Source of the DNA: Desulfovibrio desulfuricans
Lineage (GTDB): Bacteria; Desulfobacterota; Desulfovibrionia; Desulfovibrionales; Desulfovibrionaceae
Assembly: GCA_015062205.1 (NCBI GenBank)
Contig: SUVB01000058.1
Span: 124,001 to 188,000 of the forward strand
Reading direction: 5' to 3'
Length of the DNA stretch: 64,000 nucleotides
Part shown: positions 46,910 to 55,370 of the stretch, in pieces
How the letters are laid out: each line of letters starts with the position of its first letter
Numbering within the stretch: position 1 is the stretch's first letter
The notes under the pieces: generated by a model
Told to the model about the DNA's origin: nothing
Databases searched by the model: none
What the model saw: only the letters and a program-made list of their open reading frames with translations
Translations under genes and position numbers: made by a program

Positions 46910-48553
46910 ATGAAGATGCAAGGGTTACGAATTTTGAGTGTAGTGAATTTTTTTTGCATATTCCCGATTTTTCTTGTCTGGCTGTGTTATTATTTGAATG
47001 TCAATGATCGTATGGCCAATCAATATGAATGTCTGAAAATCAGCATCATATTTTTTTTATGCATATCAATAGTAATTTATACTTTAATACATTTTCTTGA
47101 AAAGTTATGTAAATACTTCTCGTATGCCTATCTTGCATTTGACATTATTTTTGTTGCACTATGTGTGCTGGCTGTGTTGTTCCCTATAGAGCATATACTT
47201 CTGGATGGTAAAGAAGTTGCTGATGTACCATTTGGCGTAACAATAAAACAAGTCTGTATTTTTATTGTTGTATTTTTGCTCACATTTTTATTTTGTAAAG
47301 TAAAGAGAGACGAGTTTATTTTTTTGAAGCATGCATTCAGCATATTCTGTTGCATTTTTATTTTGTATGCTGCAGTGCAGATGGATAAAGACGCAAATGC
47401 CGCGTTGCCTTCCACGATGGAAGAAAAAAATTTCACCTTCGGTGACAGGAATGTCATCCTGCTGGTGACGGAAACCCTGCAGGGGAATTATTTCAAAGAG
47501 ATTTTTGACGAAAGCCCTGAGATTTTTTCCGAATTCACTGGCATGACGCTCTTTGACAAGGCCGTCACCGCTACCAACTGGTCTCCCTTTTCCACCAACC
47601 AGATTTTCAGGGGCGGCAACAACTGGCAATCTTTCCAGACGCGCGCCGAGGCGGTACAGGCGCTGGAGGAGGATTCCCTCATAACGGACGCCCGAAAATA
47701 TGGCTTCCGTTTTTCCGGTGGCCGCTATACGCCTGTGAAGGCACAATACTTCACAGGCAAAACGGAAGATAGCAATATCCCGTTTCGGGTTCGTTTACCC
47801 AAAATTATCCTGACAAATTCGCGTTATTATTTTGCCGCATTCAGGCGCGTTATTCCAGCTGTATTATGGCCTCGTATCAATAAACTTGAAATGAAAATAT
47901 TTTGGAAATATCTTGGTAGCGGGCAATATCCCAACAAAATATCTGCAAAAAACAATTTACTGCATATCAAGAATACTGCAAGGAAATCTTCTGGAAACGC
48001 GTTCTTTTATTTTTTCAACTACATGACGCACAGGGAAATACTCTTTGATCGGAATGGCACGCCGGTACCTGGTCTACCTCAAAATAAGGATACACAAAAA
48101 GAAGAATACAGGTATGCCGTTGCTCTTTATGGAGATTTTTTTGCAAAGCTGAAAAAGATAGGCGTCTATGACGATGCATTGATCGTCATAACCGGCGATC
48201 ATGGTACCTACGATGAACCCTTCGGTTCGTATAACCCCGCAGTCTTTGTCAAACCGCCGCATGCGCAAGGGGGACTTCGTGTTTCATCTGCCAATCTCTT
48301 GCTCAGCGACCTCCGCGCTCTGATTGCCGCCTACATGCATGACGACGCCGCTTGCGAGGCCGGCTTTACCGGCATAGCGGCTGCCGCCGGGCCGCGACGT
48401 TTTGATGTCTTCGTCTACCGGCCGTCGAAAAACATCCTGCCGGGGAACAAATGGGAAAACGACAACGGCACTGCTTACGTGCGGATACCCATTGAAGGAG
48501 ATATCGCCACTGTCCGTAACGTGCTGAAGGCGCATGAAAAGCAAAGGCCATGA
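46910..48553 (+). CDS. Sulfatase-fold membrane phosphotransferase, EptA/LtaS-like
   Basis: The 547-residue protein has five membrane helices in its first 155 residues (about 7-25, 39-60, 66-90, 108-126, 136-154), the layout of phosphoethanolamine transferases. A periplasmic sulfatase-fold domain follows. NVILLVTETLQGNYF has Glu where EptA and LtaS bind metal (ETAR/LES), ATNWSPFSTN is the likely nucleophile region, and VITGDHGTYDEPFGSYNPAVF supplies the Asp-His pair. It probably moves a phospho-group from lipid to a surface molecule; sulfatase action is less likely. GC is markedly low from 46930 to 47420 and 47760 to 48150, suggesting recent transfer or relaxed codon use. Confidence 0.75.
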   Translation: MKMQGLRILSVVNFFCIFPIFLVWLCYYLNVNDRMANQYECLKISIIFFLCISIVIYTLIHFLEKLCKYFSYAYLAFDIIFVALCVLAVLFPIEHILLDGKEVADVPFGVTIKQVCIFIVVFLLTFLFCKVKRDEFIFLKHAFSIFCCIFILYAAVQMDKDANAALPSTMEEKNFTFGDRNVILLVTETLQGNYFKEIFDESPEIFSEFTGMTLFDKAVTATNWSPFSTNQIFRGGNNWQSFQTRAEAVQALEEDSLITDARKYGFRFSGGRYTPVKAQYFTGKTEDSNIPFRVRLPKIILTNSRYYFAAFRRVIPAVLWPRINKLEMKIFWKYLGSGQYPNKISAKNNLLHIKNTARKSSGNAFFYFFNYMTHREILFDRNGTPVPGLPQNKDTQKEEYRYAVALYGDFFAKLKKIGVYDDALIVITGDHGTYDEPFGSYNPAVFVKPPHAQGGLRVSSANLLLSDLRALIAAYMHDDAACEAGFTGIAAAAGPRRFDVFVYRPSKNILPGNKWENDNGTAYVRIPIEGDIATVRNVLKAHEKQRP

Positions 48554-48577
48554 GGGGACGAGGCGGGTGGCCGCCGG

Positions 48578-48607
48578 TTGACCGGCCGCCCTCTGTGCGC
48601 CTATAGT
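48578..48607 (+). promoter_or_regulatory. Promoter of pyrK-pyrD, apparently giving a leaderless message
   Basis: TTGACC, an 18-base spacer and TATAGT end seven bases before the pyrK ATG, which would make the A of ATG the likely +1. There is no SD between them (CACCCGC). Confidence 0.6.
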
Positions 48608-48614
48608 CACCCGC

Positions 48615-49424
48615 ATGTCGCAACCAAATTCCTGCGAGCTTGAAGTGCTCGACCTTGTGCCCTTCGGGCAGACAGGCAATGAAAGCCGCTTTTTTGCCCT
48701 GCGTCTCGCCCGTCCCGACTGGAAGGCGTGGCGTCCCGGCCAGTTCGTGATGCTGCGGCCGCGCAATTTCGGCCTGGATATTCTCTGGGCCAAACCTCTG
48801 GGCATCTGCCACATGACCGCGCGTCACATGATCTGCTTTTTTCAGGTGCGCGGCCGGGGCACGCGGCGCATGGCGCGGCTGCGGCCCGGCGATGTGGTGC
48901 GCGTGTGGGGCCCGCTGGGCAACGGTTTCGCCATGGAGCCGGACACCCCCACCCTGCTGCTGGCCGGGGGCATGGGCATTGTGCCCTTTGTGGGCTATGT
49001 GAGCGAGCATCCCAAGCCGTGGAACGTGTCCATGCTGTTCGGCCACCGCGAGCACATCAGCTGCTACCCCGTGGACAGCATCAACGAGCATGTGCCGCTG
49101 GACAGCCTGCGCGAGCCGGAAAACGGCGACCTGGACAACTTTATCTTCACCATTCAGGAACGCATGCGCGAATACGCCGAACAGAAGGGGCTGGTGCTGG
49201 CCTGCGGGCCCACGCCCTTCATGCGCACGGTGCAGAAATTTGCCGCCGAGTTGGGCGTGCGCTGCCAGCTTTCGCTGGAAAACCGCATGGCCTGCGGCGT
49301 GGGCGCGTGCCTTGGCTGCGTGACCAAAACCACGCAGGCCTGGCCCGTGGAAGCCAAGCGCGGCGGACATGTGCAGGTGTGCAACCACGGCCCCGTGTTC
49401 TGGGCCGACCAGGTGGAACTGTAA
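48615..49424 (+). CDS. pyrK: Dihydroorotate dehydrogenase electron-transfer subunit
   Basis: The 269-residue FAD/[2Fe-2S] protein takes electrons from PyrD to NAD. The FAD domain (RPGQFVMLRP), the NAD domain (LLLAGGMGIVPFVGYV) and a C-terminal cysteine set (RMACGVGACLGCVTKT and VQVCNHGPVF) that binds the 2Fe-2S cluster are all present. The ATG has no SD but sits at the predicted transcription start. pyrD follows after 57 bases. Confidence 0.95.
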   Translation: MSQPNSCELEVLDLVPFGQTGNESRFFALRLARPDWKAWRPGQFVMLRPRNFGLDILWAKPLGICHMTARHMICFFQVRGRGTRRMARLRPGDVVRVWGPLGNGFAMEPDTPTLLLAGGMGIVPFVGYVSEHPKPWNVSMLFGHREHISCYPVDSINEHVPLDSLREPENGDLDNFIFTIQERMREYAEQKGLVLACGPTPFMRTVQKFAAELGVRCQLSLENRMACGVGACLGCVTKTTQAWPVEAKRGGHVQVCNHGPVFWADQVEL

Positions 49425-49481
49425 CCGGGCGAATGCGCGGCCGCGGGCACCGGCCCGCGCCGGCACGCCGGAGAGAGCGGC

Positions 49482-50417
49482 ATGGATGTTTCCGTCACCC
49501 TCAGGGGGCAGACCCGCGACCTGACCCTCAAGAATCCCGTGCTCACGGCATCGGGCACGTTCGGCTACGGACTGGAATTCGCCACGTACGGCGATCTGGC
49601 CTCGCTGGGCGGCATGGTGGTCAAGGGCCTTTCCCTGCGGCCCCGCGAGGGCAACCCCACGCCGCGCATCATTGAAACCACGGCGGGCATGCTCAATGCC
49701 GTGGGCCTGCAGAACGACGGCGTGGAAGCGTTCTGCACGGAGAAACTGCCCCGCCTGCCCTGGCGGGAAACCGCCGTCATTGCCAATATCTATGCCGCCT
49801 CCGTGGACGAGTTCGCCGAGTTGGCCGCCCGGCTGGACGCGGAGGAGGGCGTGGCCGCGCTGGAGGTCAACGTCTCCTGCCCCAACGTGAAGGCCGGGGG
49901 CGCGCTTTTCGGGCAGGACCCGGCCCTGGCCGCCGCCGTTACGGCCGCCGTGCGCCGCGCCGCGCCGCGCAAGCACGTCATGGTCAAGCTCTCGCCCAAC
50001 GTCACGGATATCGCCCTCATGGCGCGCAGCGTGGAAGACGCCGGGGCGGACAGCATCTCGTGCATCAACACCCTGCTGGGCATGGCCGTTGATCTGCAGA
50101 CCCGTCGTCCCTCGCTGGCCAATGTGGTGGGGGGACTCTCCGGCCCGGCCGTCAAGCCCGTGGCGCTGCGCTGCGTGTGGCAGGTCGCGCGGGCCGTGAA
50201 GATTCCCGTGGTGGGCCTGGGCGGCATCCTCACGGCCGAGGATGCCCTGGAATTCCTGCTGGTGGGCGCGCAGGCCGTGCAGGTGGGCACGGGCAACTTT
50301 GTGCGGCCTGACTGCGCCTTTGCCCTGGCGGCGGAACTGCCTGCGGCCTGCGAGCGCCTGGGCATCGACGACCTGGCCGCCTTTTGCGGCAGCCTGCAGC
50401 CGGACGCCCGCTCCTGA
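49482..50417 (+). CDS. pyrD: Dihydroorotate dehydrogenase, class 1B catalytic subunit
   Basis: The 311-residue FMN enzyme oxidises dihydroorotate to orotate. NPVLTASGTFGYG, the catalytic cysteine motif EVNVSCPNVKAGG, VMVKLSPNVTDI and VVGLGGILTAEDALEFLLVGAQAVQVGT match the class that works with PyrK. A GGAGAG is present upstream. Its neighbour pyrK confirms the NAD-linked form. Confidence 0.96.
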   Translation: MDVSVTLRGQTRDLTLKNPVLTASGTFGYGLEFATYGDLASLGGMVVKGLSLRPREGNPTPRIIETTAGMLNAVGLQNDGVEAFCTEKLPRLPWRETAVIANIYAASVDEFAELAARLDAEEGVAALEVNVSCPNVKAGGALFGQDPALAAAVTAAVRRAAPRKHVMVKLSPNVTDIALMARSVEDAGADSISCINTLLGMAVDLQTRRPSLANVVGGLSGPAVKPVALRCVWQVARAVKIPVVGLGGILTAEDALEFLLVGAQAVQVGTGNFVRPDCAFALAAELPAACERLGIDDLAAFCGSLQPDARS

Positions 50418-50426
50418 GGCCCCGCC

Positions 50427-51557
50427 ATGCCGCCCGTCGTCATTCCCGTCCGCTCCGCCGTGGATTTCAACGCCTTTGTGGACCTGCCCTTCCGTCTGCA
50501 CGCGCAAAGCCCCCAATGGACGCCTGATCTGCGTTTTGAAACCGTGGCCCTGCTCACCCCCGGGCAGCATCCCTTCTGGGCAACGGCCCGGCGCGAGCTC
50601 TTCCTCGCCCTGCGCGACGGCCGCCCCGTGGGCCGCATTGCCGCCATTGTGGACGAAAAGTACAATGCCTACGCCAATGAGGCCTGCGGCGCGTTCGGCT
50701 TTTTTGAGTGCGAGAACGACGGGGAGGCGGCGCACGCCCTGCTCGACGCCGCGCGCGACTGGCTCCGGACGCAGGGCATGGCCTTCCTGCGCGGGCCGCT
50801 GAACCCCTCCACCAACTACACCTGCGGCCTGCTGGTGCACGGCTTCAACCTGCCGCCCGCCGTCATGATGCCCTGGAATCCCCCCTACTACGCGGAACTG
50901 CTGGAAGGATGGCATCTGCGCAAGGAGCAGGATCTCTTCGCCTACCTCATTGAACGCGACCGCATGACGCCGCCCGAGCGCCTCAGTGAGGAGGTGGCCC
51001 GGCTCAGGGCCGAGGCGCGCTTCACCTGCCGCACCTCCGGCAAGGCCACGCTGGAGGAGGACATCCGCACCATGCTGGAGCTGTACCGGGTTTCCTGGGC
51101 GAAGAACTGGGGGTTCTCGCCCCTCTCCGAAGGCGAGGCCGCGCGGCATGTCAGGGAGCTGTCCGGCGTGCTGGACCCCGAATTTTTCGTGCTCTTCTTT
51201 CACGGCGACGAACCGGCGGCGGGCATGGTGGCCCTGCCCGACATGGCCCCGCTGCTGCGGCGGCTCAAGGGCGGGCTCGGCCTCACCGCGCCGTGGCACT
51301 GGTGGCGCGCCCGGCCGGAGATCCGCGGCGGCTATCGCATCATCCTGTTCGGCATCCGCGAGGAATACCGCCTGCTGGGCCTGCCCCTGCTGCTGCTGGA
51401 CTTCATGCTGGAAAAGGCGCGGCAGAAGCCGCAGTTCCAGTGGGTGGAAGGCTCCTGGGTACTGGAGGACAATGTGCCCGTCTGTGAACTCATCGAGGAC
51501 TTCTGCGGTCGGCTGACCAAACGCTACCGCATCTACCGCCGGGAGATCGGGGCATGA
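50427..51557 (+). CDS. YghO/bacterial ceramide-synthase-like GNAT acyltransferase
   Basis: The 376-residue protein has the double-GNAT layout of YghO and of bacterial ceramide synthase (bCerS). FVDLPFRLHAQSPQWTPDLR, GRIAAIVDEKYNAYANE, GAFGFFECENDGEAAHALLDAARDWL, RGPLNPSTNYTCGLLVHGF and MPWNPPYYAELLEGW are the family's landmarks. bCerS adds a second acyl chain to a sphingoid-type base. YghO of E. coli has no known function, so homology alone does not prove ceramide synthesis. Its stop overlaps the start of a CerR-like gene. No serine palmitoyltransferase is in the window. Confidence 0.75.
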   Translation: MPPVVIPVRSAVDFNAFVDLPFRLHAQSPQWTPDLRFETVALLTPGQHPFWATARRELFLALRDGRPVGRIAAIVDEKYNAYANEACGAFGFFECENDGEAAHALLDAARDWLRTQGMAFLRGPLNPSTNYTCGLLVHGFNLPPAVMMPWNPPYYAELLEGWHLRKEQDLFAYLIERDRMTPPERLSEEVARLRAEARFTCRTSGKATLEEDIRTMLELYRVSWAKNWGFSPLSEGEAARHVRELSGVLDPEFFVLFFHGDEPAAGMVALPDMAPLLRRLKGGLGLTAPWHWWRARPEIRGGYRIILFGIREEYRLLGLPLLLLDFMLEKARQKPQFQWVEGSWVLEDNVPVCELIEDFCGRLTKRYRIYRREIGA

Positions 51558-52642
51558 GCGCGGCGGACGCTGCCGCCGCATTCCCGCATCTGGCGGGCAG
51601 GGCGGTGCTGCTCACGGGCGGCACCGGCTTTGTGGGGCGGCATCTGCTGCCGCAGCTGCTGGAGGCCGGGGCCCGCGTCACCTGCCTCGTGCGCGCCTCG
51701 TCCGACACGTCGCGCCTGCCGCGCGGGGTTGCCGTGGCGCAGGCCGACCTGCGCACGGGCGAAGGCCTGGACGCGGCCCTGACGGGCAGGGACGTCATCA
51801 TCCACATGGCTGCCCTGCTCTTCGGCCTGGGCTGGCAGGACTATCTGCGGGCCAACGCCCTGGCCGCCGGCCGTCTGGCCGAGGCCGTCGCACGCCTGCG
51901 CACCGCGGGCCGGTTGCGCGGGGACTGCCGCCTTGTGCTGGTCTCCAGTCTGGCGGCCACGGGTCCCTGCGCCGTGGAACCCGGCGCGGCGGACGATGCC
52001 GCGCCCGCGCCAGTCTCGGCCTACGGCTGGTCCAAGCTGCTCACGGAACAGATATTGGGCCGCGCGCTGGGGGAAGGCCTGGTCACGCTGCGGCCGCCCA
52101 TCATCTACGGTTCCGGCGACAGGGGGCTGCTGCCCGTGTTCCGGGGGGTCAAACGCGGCGTGGCCGTGAGTCCCGGCCGGGGGCGGGAGTTCCCGGTGAG
52201 CGTCGTGCACGCGGACGACATGGCCCGCGCCGTGCTCTGCGCCTGCCGCCCCGAGGCCCGGGGGGTCTACCATCTCAATGACGGGCAGGTTCACACCATG
52301 ACCGGTTTCTGCCGCTGCATGGGGTCGGCCGTGGCCCGCGCCCTGGGGCGGGAGCCGCGGCCCGCGCGCGTCATCCGCATGCCCCTGCCCGTCATGGCCG
52401 TCACCGCCGCGCTCTCCTCGGCGTGCGGCACGGTCGCCGACGCCCTGTGCCGCCGTTTTGCCGGGCACGGGCTGCGCCGCGCGCCGGAGTGGAATCTGGA
52501 CAAATACCGCGAGGCGCGGCAGCCGGGCTGGGTCAGTGACGGCCGCCGCATCTGCCGCGAACTGGGCTTCACGCCGCAAACCGGCCTTGCGGACGGCCTG
52601 CTGGAGGCGGCGCAGGGCTATGTCCGCGAGGGGCTGCTGTGA
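51554..52642 (+). CDS. NAD-dependent epimerase/dehydratase, possibly CerR-like
   Basis: The 362-residue short-chain dehydrogenase of the extended type starts with LLTGGTGFVGRHLLPQLLEAGA, the NAD-binding glycine motif. The catalytic Tyr-Lys pair is in SAYGWSKLLTEQ and VSSLAA supplies the Ser. It overlaps the upstream acyltransferase by four bases (ATGA), which suggests a paired function. In sphingolipid-making bacteria an epimerase-family enzyme (CerR) reduces 3-ketodihydroceramide. The assignment to that role is inferred from the pairing; a surface-sugar epimerase cannot be excluded. Confidence 0.75.
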   Translation: MSAADAAAAFPHLAGRAVLLTGGTGFVGRHLLPQLLEAGARVTCLVRASSDTSRLPRGVAVAQADLRTGEGLDAALTGRDVIIHMAALLFGLGWQDYLRANALAAGRLAEAVARLRTAGRLRGDCRLVLVSSLAATGPCAVEPGAADDAAPAPVSAYGWSKLLTEQILGRALGEGLVTLRPPIIYGSGDRGLLPVFRGVKRGVAVSPGRGREFPVSVVHADDMARAVLCACRPEARGVYHLNDGQVHTMTGFCRCMGSAVARALGREPRPARVIRMPLPVMAVTAALSSACGTVADALCRRFAGHGLRRAPEWNLDKYREARQPGWVSDGRRICRELGFTPQTGLADGLLEAAQGYVREGLL

Positions 52643-54624
52643 AAATCACCATACAGGAACTTTCCAAATCCTTCGGCGGACGGGACATTTTCAGCAACTT
52701 CTCGCTGGAGGTGGATTCCGGCGTGCGCCTGTGCGTGTGCGGGCCCAACGGCACGGGCAAGTCCACGTTGCTGCGTCTGCTGGCCGGGGTGGAAAGTCCG
52801 GACGGGGGACGGGTCATCCTGCCGCGCGGCTGCCGTCTGGGCTATGTGGAACAGGAATTTGCCGAGGATGTGCTGGACACGCCCCTGCTGACCTATGTGC
52901 TGGACGTGCTGCACGACTGGAACGACTTCTGGGCGCAGTGGGAGGACGCCGCCGCCCGCAAGGATGAGGCGCGCCTTGCCGAACTCATGCGCCGTCAGGG
53001 CGAGCTGGAGGCGCAGTACGGCTACAACCCCGAGCACCGCGCCAAGGCTGTGCTCTCCGGACTCGGATTCAGCGAGCGCAAGTGGGGGCGCACGCTGCGG
53101 CAGCTTTCCGGCGGCTGGCGCGAGCGCGCCAAGCTGGCCCGTGTGCTTACGGCCGGAGCCGACGTGCTTCTGCTGGACGAGCCCACCAATCATCTGGATG
53201 TGGAAGCGGTGGAATGGCTGGAGTCCTTTTTGCTGGACTTCAGGGGCGCGCTGGTCTTTGTGGCGCACGACCGCATGTTCATGGACAATGTGGGCACGCA
53301 TGTGCTCTATCTGGGACTTTCCCGCCCGGTGTTCCGCAAGGCCACATACACGCAGTTCCTGGCCCTGCAGGAGGAATACAACCAGCAGCGCGAACGCGAG
53401 GCGCGCGCCCTGCGCGACGAGCTGGACCGCAAGATGGCCTTTGTGGAGCGCTTCCGCGCCAAGGCCACCAAGGCCCGGCAGGCCGGCTCCCGCCAGAAGA
53501 TGGCGAAAAAGCTGGAAAAGGAACTGGAAGACTACCGGCCCGAGCCCAAACGGAAGGAACTGAACTTCACCTGGCCGGAAGCGCCGCATTCGGAAAAGAT
53601 CGTCGTGGCCGCCGCCGATCTGGCCTTCCGCTTCCCCGACGGCAAGAGCATGTGGCCGCCGCTCACCTTCACGCTCTACAGGGGGCAGCGCGTGGCCCTG
53701 GTGGGGCACAACGGCTGCGGCAAATCCACGCTGCTCAAACTGCTGGCGGGCACGCTGGAGCGCTGCGGCGGCAATGTGGTCACGGCCTCGCAGATGCGCA
53801 TGGGCTACTACACCCAGCACCAGATGGAAACCCTGCGTCCGGACACCACGGTGCTGGGCGAAATCCGCCGCCTCTCCGACCCGCACACCACGGAAGAGGA
53901 GCTCATGAGCGTGCTGGGGCTCTTCCTGCTGGGGCAGGAGTATTTCGACAGGCAGGTGAGTGCGCTCTCCGGCGGGGAAAAGAGCCGCCTCGTGCTGGCC
54001 TCGCTCTTCCTCAAGCGCTGCAACTTCCTGCTGCTGGACGAGCCCACCAACCATCTGGATCTGGAAAGCCGCGAAGCTCTGGCCGCGGCGCTGCAAAAAT
54101 TCACGGGCTCCCTGCTCATGGTGGCGCATGACCGCTGGCTGCTCTCGCAGGTGGGGGCCGAAATCTGGGAGCTGAACGACAAGGGCCTGACCGTGCATGC
54201 GGACTTCGCCGCCTATGACGCGCAGCGGCGCGCCGCTGCGGCGGGAGTTTCCGGCGGCAGCGCCGTCCGGCCTGCGCCGGGCGGCGAAGACAGGGGCAAG
54301 GCCGCTCCCCAGGCCCTTTCGCGCGAGGAGCAGAAGCGCCTCAAGCGCGAGCAGGCCGAAAAGCGCAATGCCCTGCACAAGGAACTGAAGCCGCTTCAGG
54401 CGCGGTACGAGACGCTGGAGGCGGAACTTGCGCGCGTCATGGATGAGCAGGGCGCAGCCGAAACACAGCTGGCCGACCCCGCGGTCTACGCCGACCACGC
54501 CCGTTCCGGCGAGCTGCTCCGGACCTTTGAGGACTGCAAGCGGCGCAGCGAGGAACTGCTGGAGGAAATGACGGCCCTTGAGGCGCGCATGGAGGCCGTC
54601 AGGGCAAAGGCCGACGCGGGGTAA
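52639..54624 (+). CDS. ABC-F family ATPase (Uup-like)
   Basis: The 661-residue soluble protein has two ATPase domains and no membrane part. The Walker A motifs are GPNGTGKSTLL and GHNGCGKSTLL, with LSGGWRERAKLARVL and LSGGEKSRLVLAS as signatures and LLDEPTNHLD in both. A linker follows the first domain. The C-terminus from about 560 is the charged coiled coil (REEQKRLKREQAEKR) typical of Uup. It starts at a GTG overlapping the upstream stop, so it is coupled. Such proteins act on stalled ribosomes or DNA structures. Confidence 0.93.
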   Translation: MKITIQELSKSFGGRDIFSNFSLEVDSGVRLCVCGPNGTGKSTLLRLLAGVESPDGGRVILPRGCRLGYVEQEFAEDVLDTPLLTYVLDVLHDWNDFWAQWEDAAARKDEARLAELMRRQGELEAQYGYNPEHRAKAVLSGLGFSERKWGRTLRQLSGGWRERAKLARVLTAGADVLLLDEPTNHLDVEAVEWLESFLLDFRGALVFVAHDRMFMDNVGTHVLYLGLSRPVFRKATYTQFLALQEEYNQQREREARALRDELDRKMAFVERFRAKATKARQAGSRQKMAKKLEKELEDYRPEPKRKELNFTWPEAPHSEKIVVAAADLAFRFPDGKSMWPPLTFTLYRGQRVALVGHNGCGKSTLLKLLAGTLERCGGNVVTASQMRMGYYTQHQMETLRPDTTVLGEIRRLSDPHTTEEELMSVLGLFLLGQEYFDRQVSALSGGEKSRLVLASLFLKRCNFLLLDEPTNHLDLESREALAAALQKFTGSLLMVAHDRWLLSQVGAEIWELNDKGLTVHADFAAYDAQRRAAAAGVSGGSAVRPAPGGEDRGKAAPQALSREEQKRLKREQAEKRNALHKELKPLQARYETLEAELARVMDEQGAAETQLADPAVYADHARSGELLRTFEDCKRRSEELLEEMTALEARMEAVRAKADAG

Positions 54625-54670
54625 CCGGGTTGCGCGGCATCCCCTGCAACAGGGCGTTTTCGGAGGAGGC

Positions 54671-55075
54671 ATGCGGCATATCGAGGTGGCGGCGGGGATC
54701 ATCTGGCGCAATGGGCGCTTTCTGGCCGGGCAGCGCCGGACCGACACGCCCCTGGAAGGATACTGGGAATTTCCCGGCGGCAAACTGGAAGGCGCGGAAA
54801 CGCCTTTGGAGGCTCTGCGGCGGGAATTGGCCGAGGAACTGGGCATCGGCGTGCGCGAGGCCGCGTTCTGGAAAAACGTGGAGCATGCCTACAGCGAGCG
54901 CGGCTTTGCCGTGCGCCTGCATTTCTTTCATGTCACGGCCTTCACGGGCGAACCCTGCGGCAGGGAAGGCCAGAACCTGCGCTGGGTGACAGCGCGCGAG
55001 GCTCTCGAACTGGGCTTTCTGCCCGCGGACGCGGCCCTGCTGGAAGACCTCCAGGCCGGGCCGCCGCGCTCCTGA
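54671..55075 (+). CDS. mutT: MutT/NUDIX hydrolase
   Basis: The 134-residue protein cleans oxidised dGTP or similar nucleotides. The Nudix box is complete (GGKLEGAETPLEALRRELAEELGI). The start HIEVAAGIIWRNGRFLAGQR and the YWEFPGGK lead-in are MutT-like. GGAGGAGG precedes ATG 54671. It follows the ABC-F gene by 46 bases and may share its message. Confidence 0.9.
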   Translation: MRHIEVAAGIIWRNGRFLAGQRRTDTPLEGYWEFPGGKLEGAETPLEALRRELAEELGIGVREAAFWKNVEHAYSERGFAVRLHFFHVTAFTGEPCGREGQNLRWVTAREALELGFLPADAALLEDLQAGPPRS

Positions 55076-55302
55076 CGCGCCCGCGCGCAGGCGTCCTGCT
55101 TCGGGGGGCGTCTTGCTTCCGCAGAATAATCAGCCGCCGAAAAATCTCGGCGGTGCCGGCGCGGCGGCGCAGCGTCATAGGTCACTGTGCCGCTTTTCCT
55201 GCACCGGCGAGAATCTCCACGAAAAAAATCGGGAAAGCTGTCTTCCGTGTATGGCGTTTTGCGGCCCGGTACGCTATATCTCTTTTGCCGTAGAAAAAGA
55301 GG

Positions 55303-55344
55303 AAGTCCGAAACGTCTCTCCCGCGGGGCTGACGTTTCGGACTT
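55303..55344. terminator. 14-bp hairpin upstream of the GGDEF-EAL gene
   Basis: AAGTCCGAAACGTC and GACGTTTCGGACTT form a perfect 14-bp stem around a 14-base loop. On the minus strand it is followed by CCTCTTTTTC, so it can end minus-strand transcripts. On the plus strand it lies just ahead of the GTG start of the next gene and could shape its leader. Which role it has is open. Confidence 0.55.
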
Positions 55345-55370
55345 GACGTTTGCCTGCCGTCGGGGGCTCC

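Noticed and set aside
48366-51581. 1071-residue minus-strand ORF
   Set aside because: Antisense to pyrK, pyrD and the acyltransferase. It has a His/Arg-rich shadow composition.
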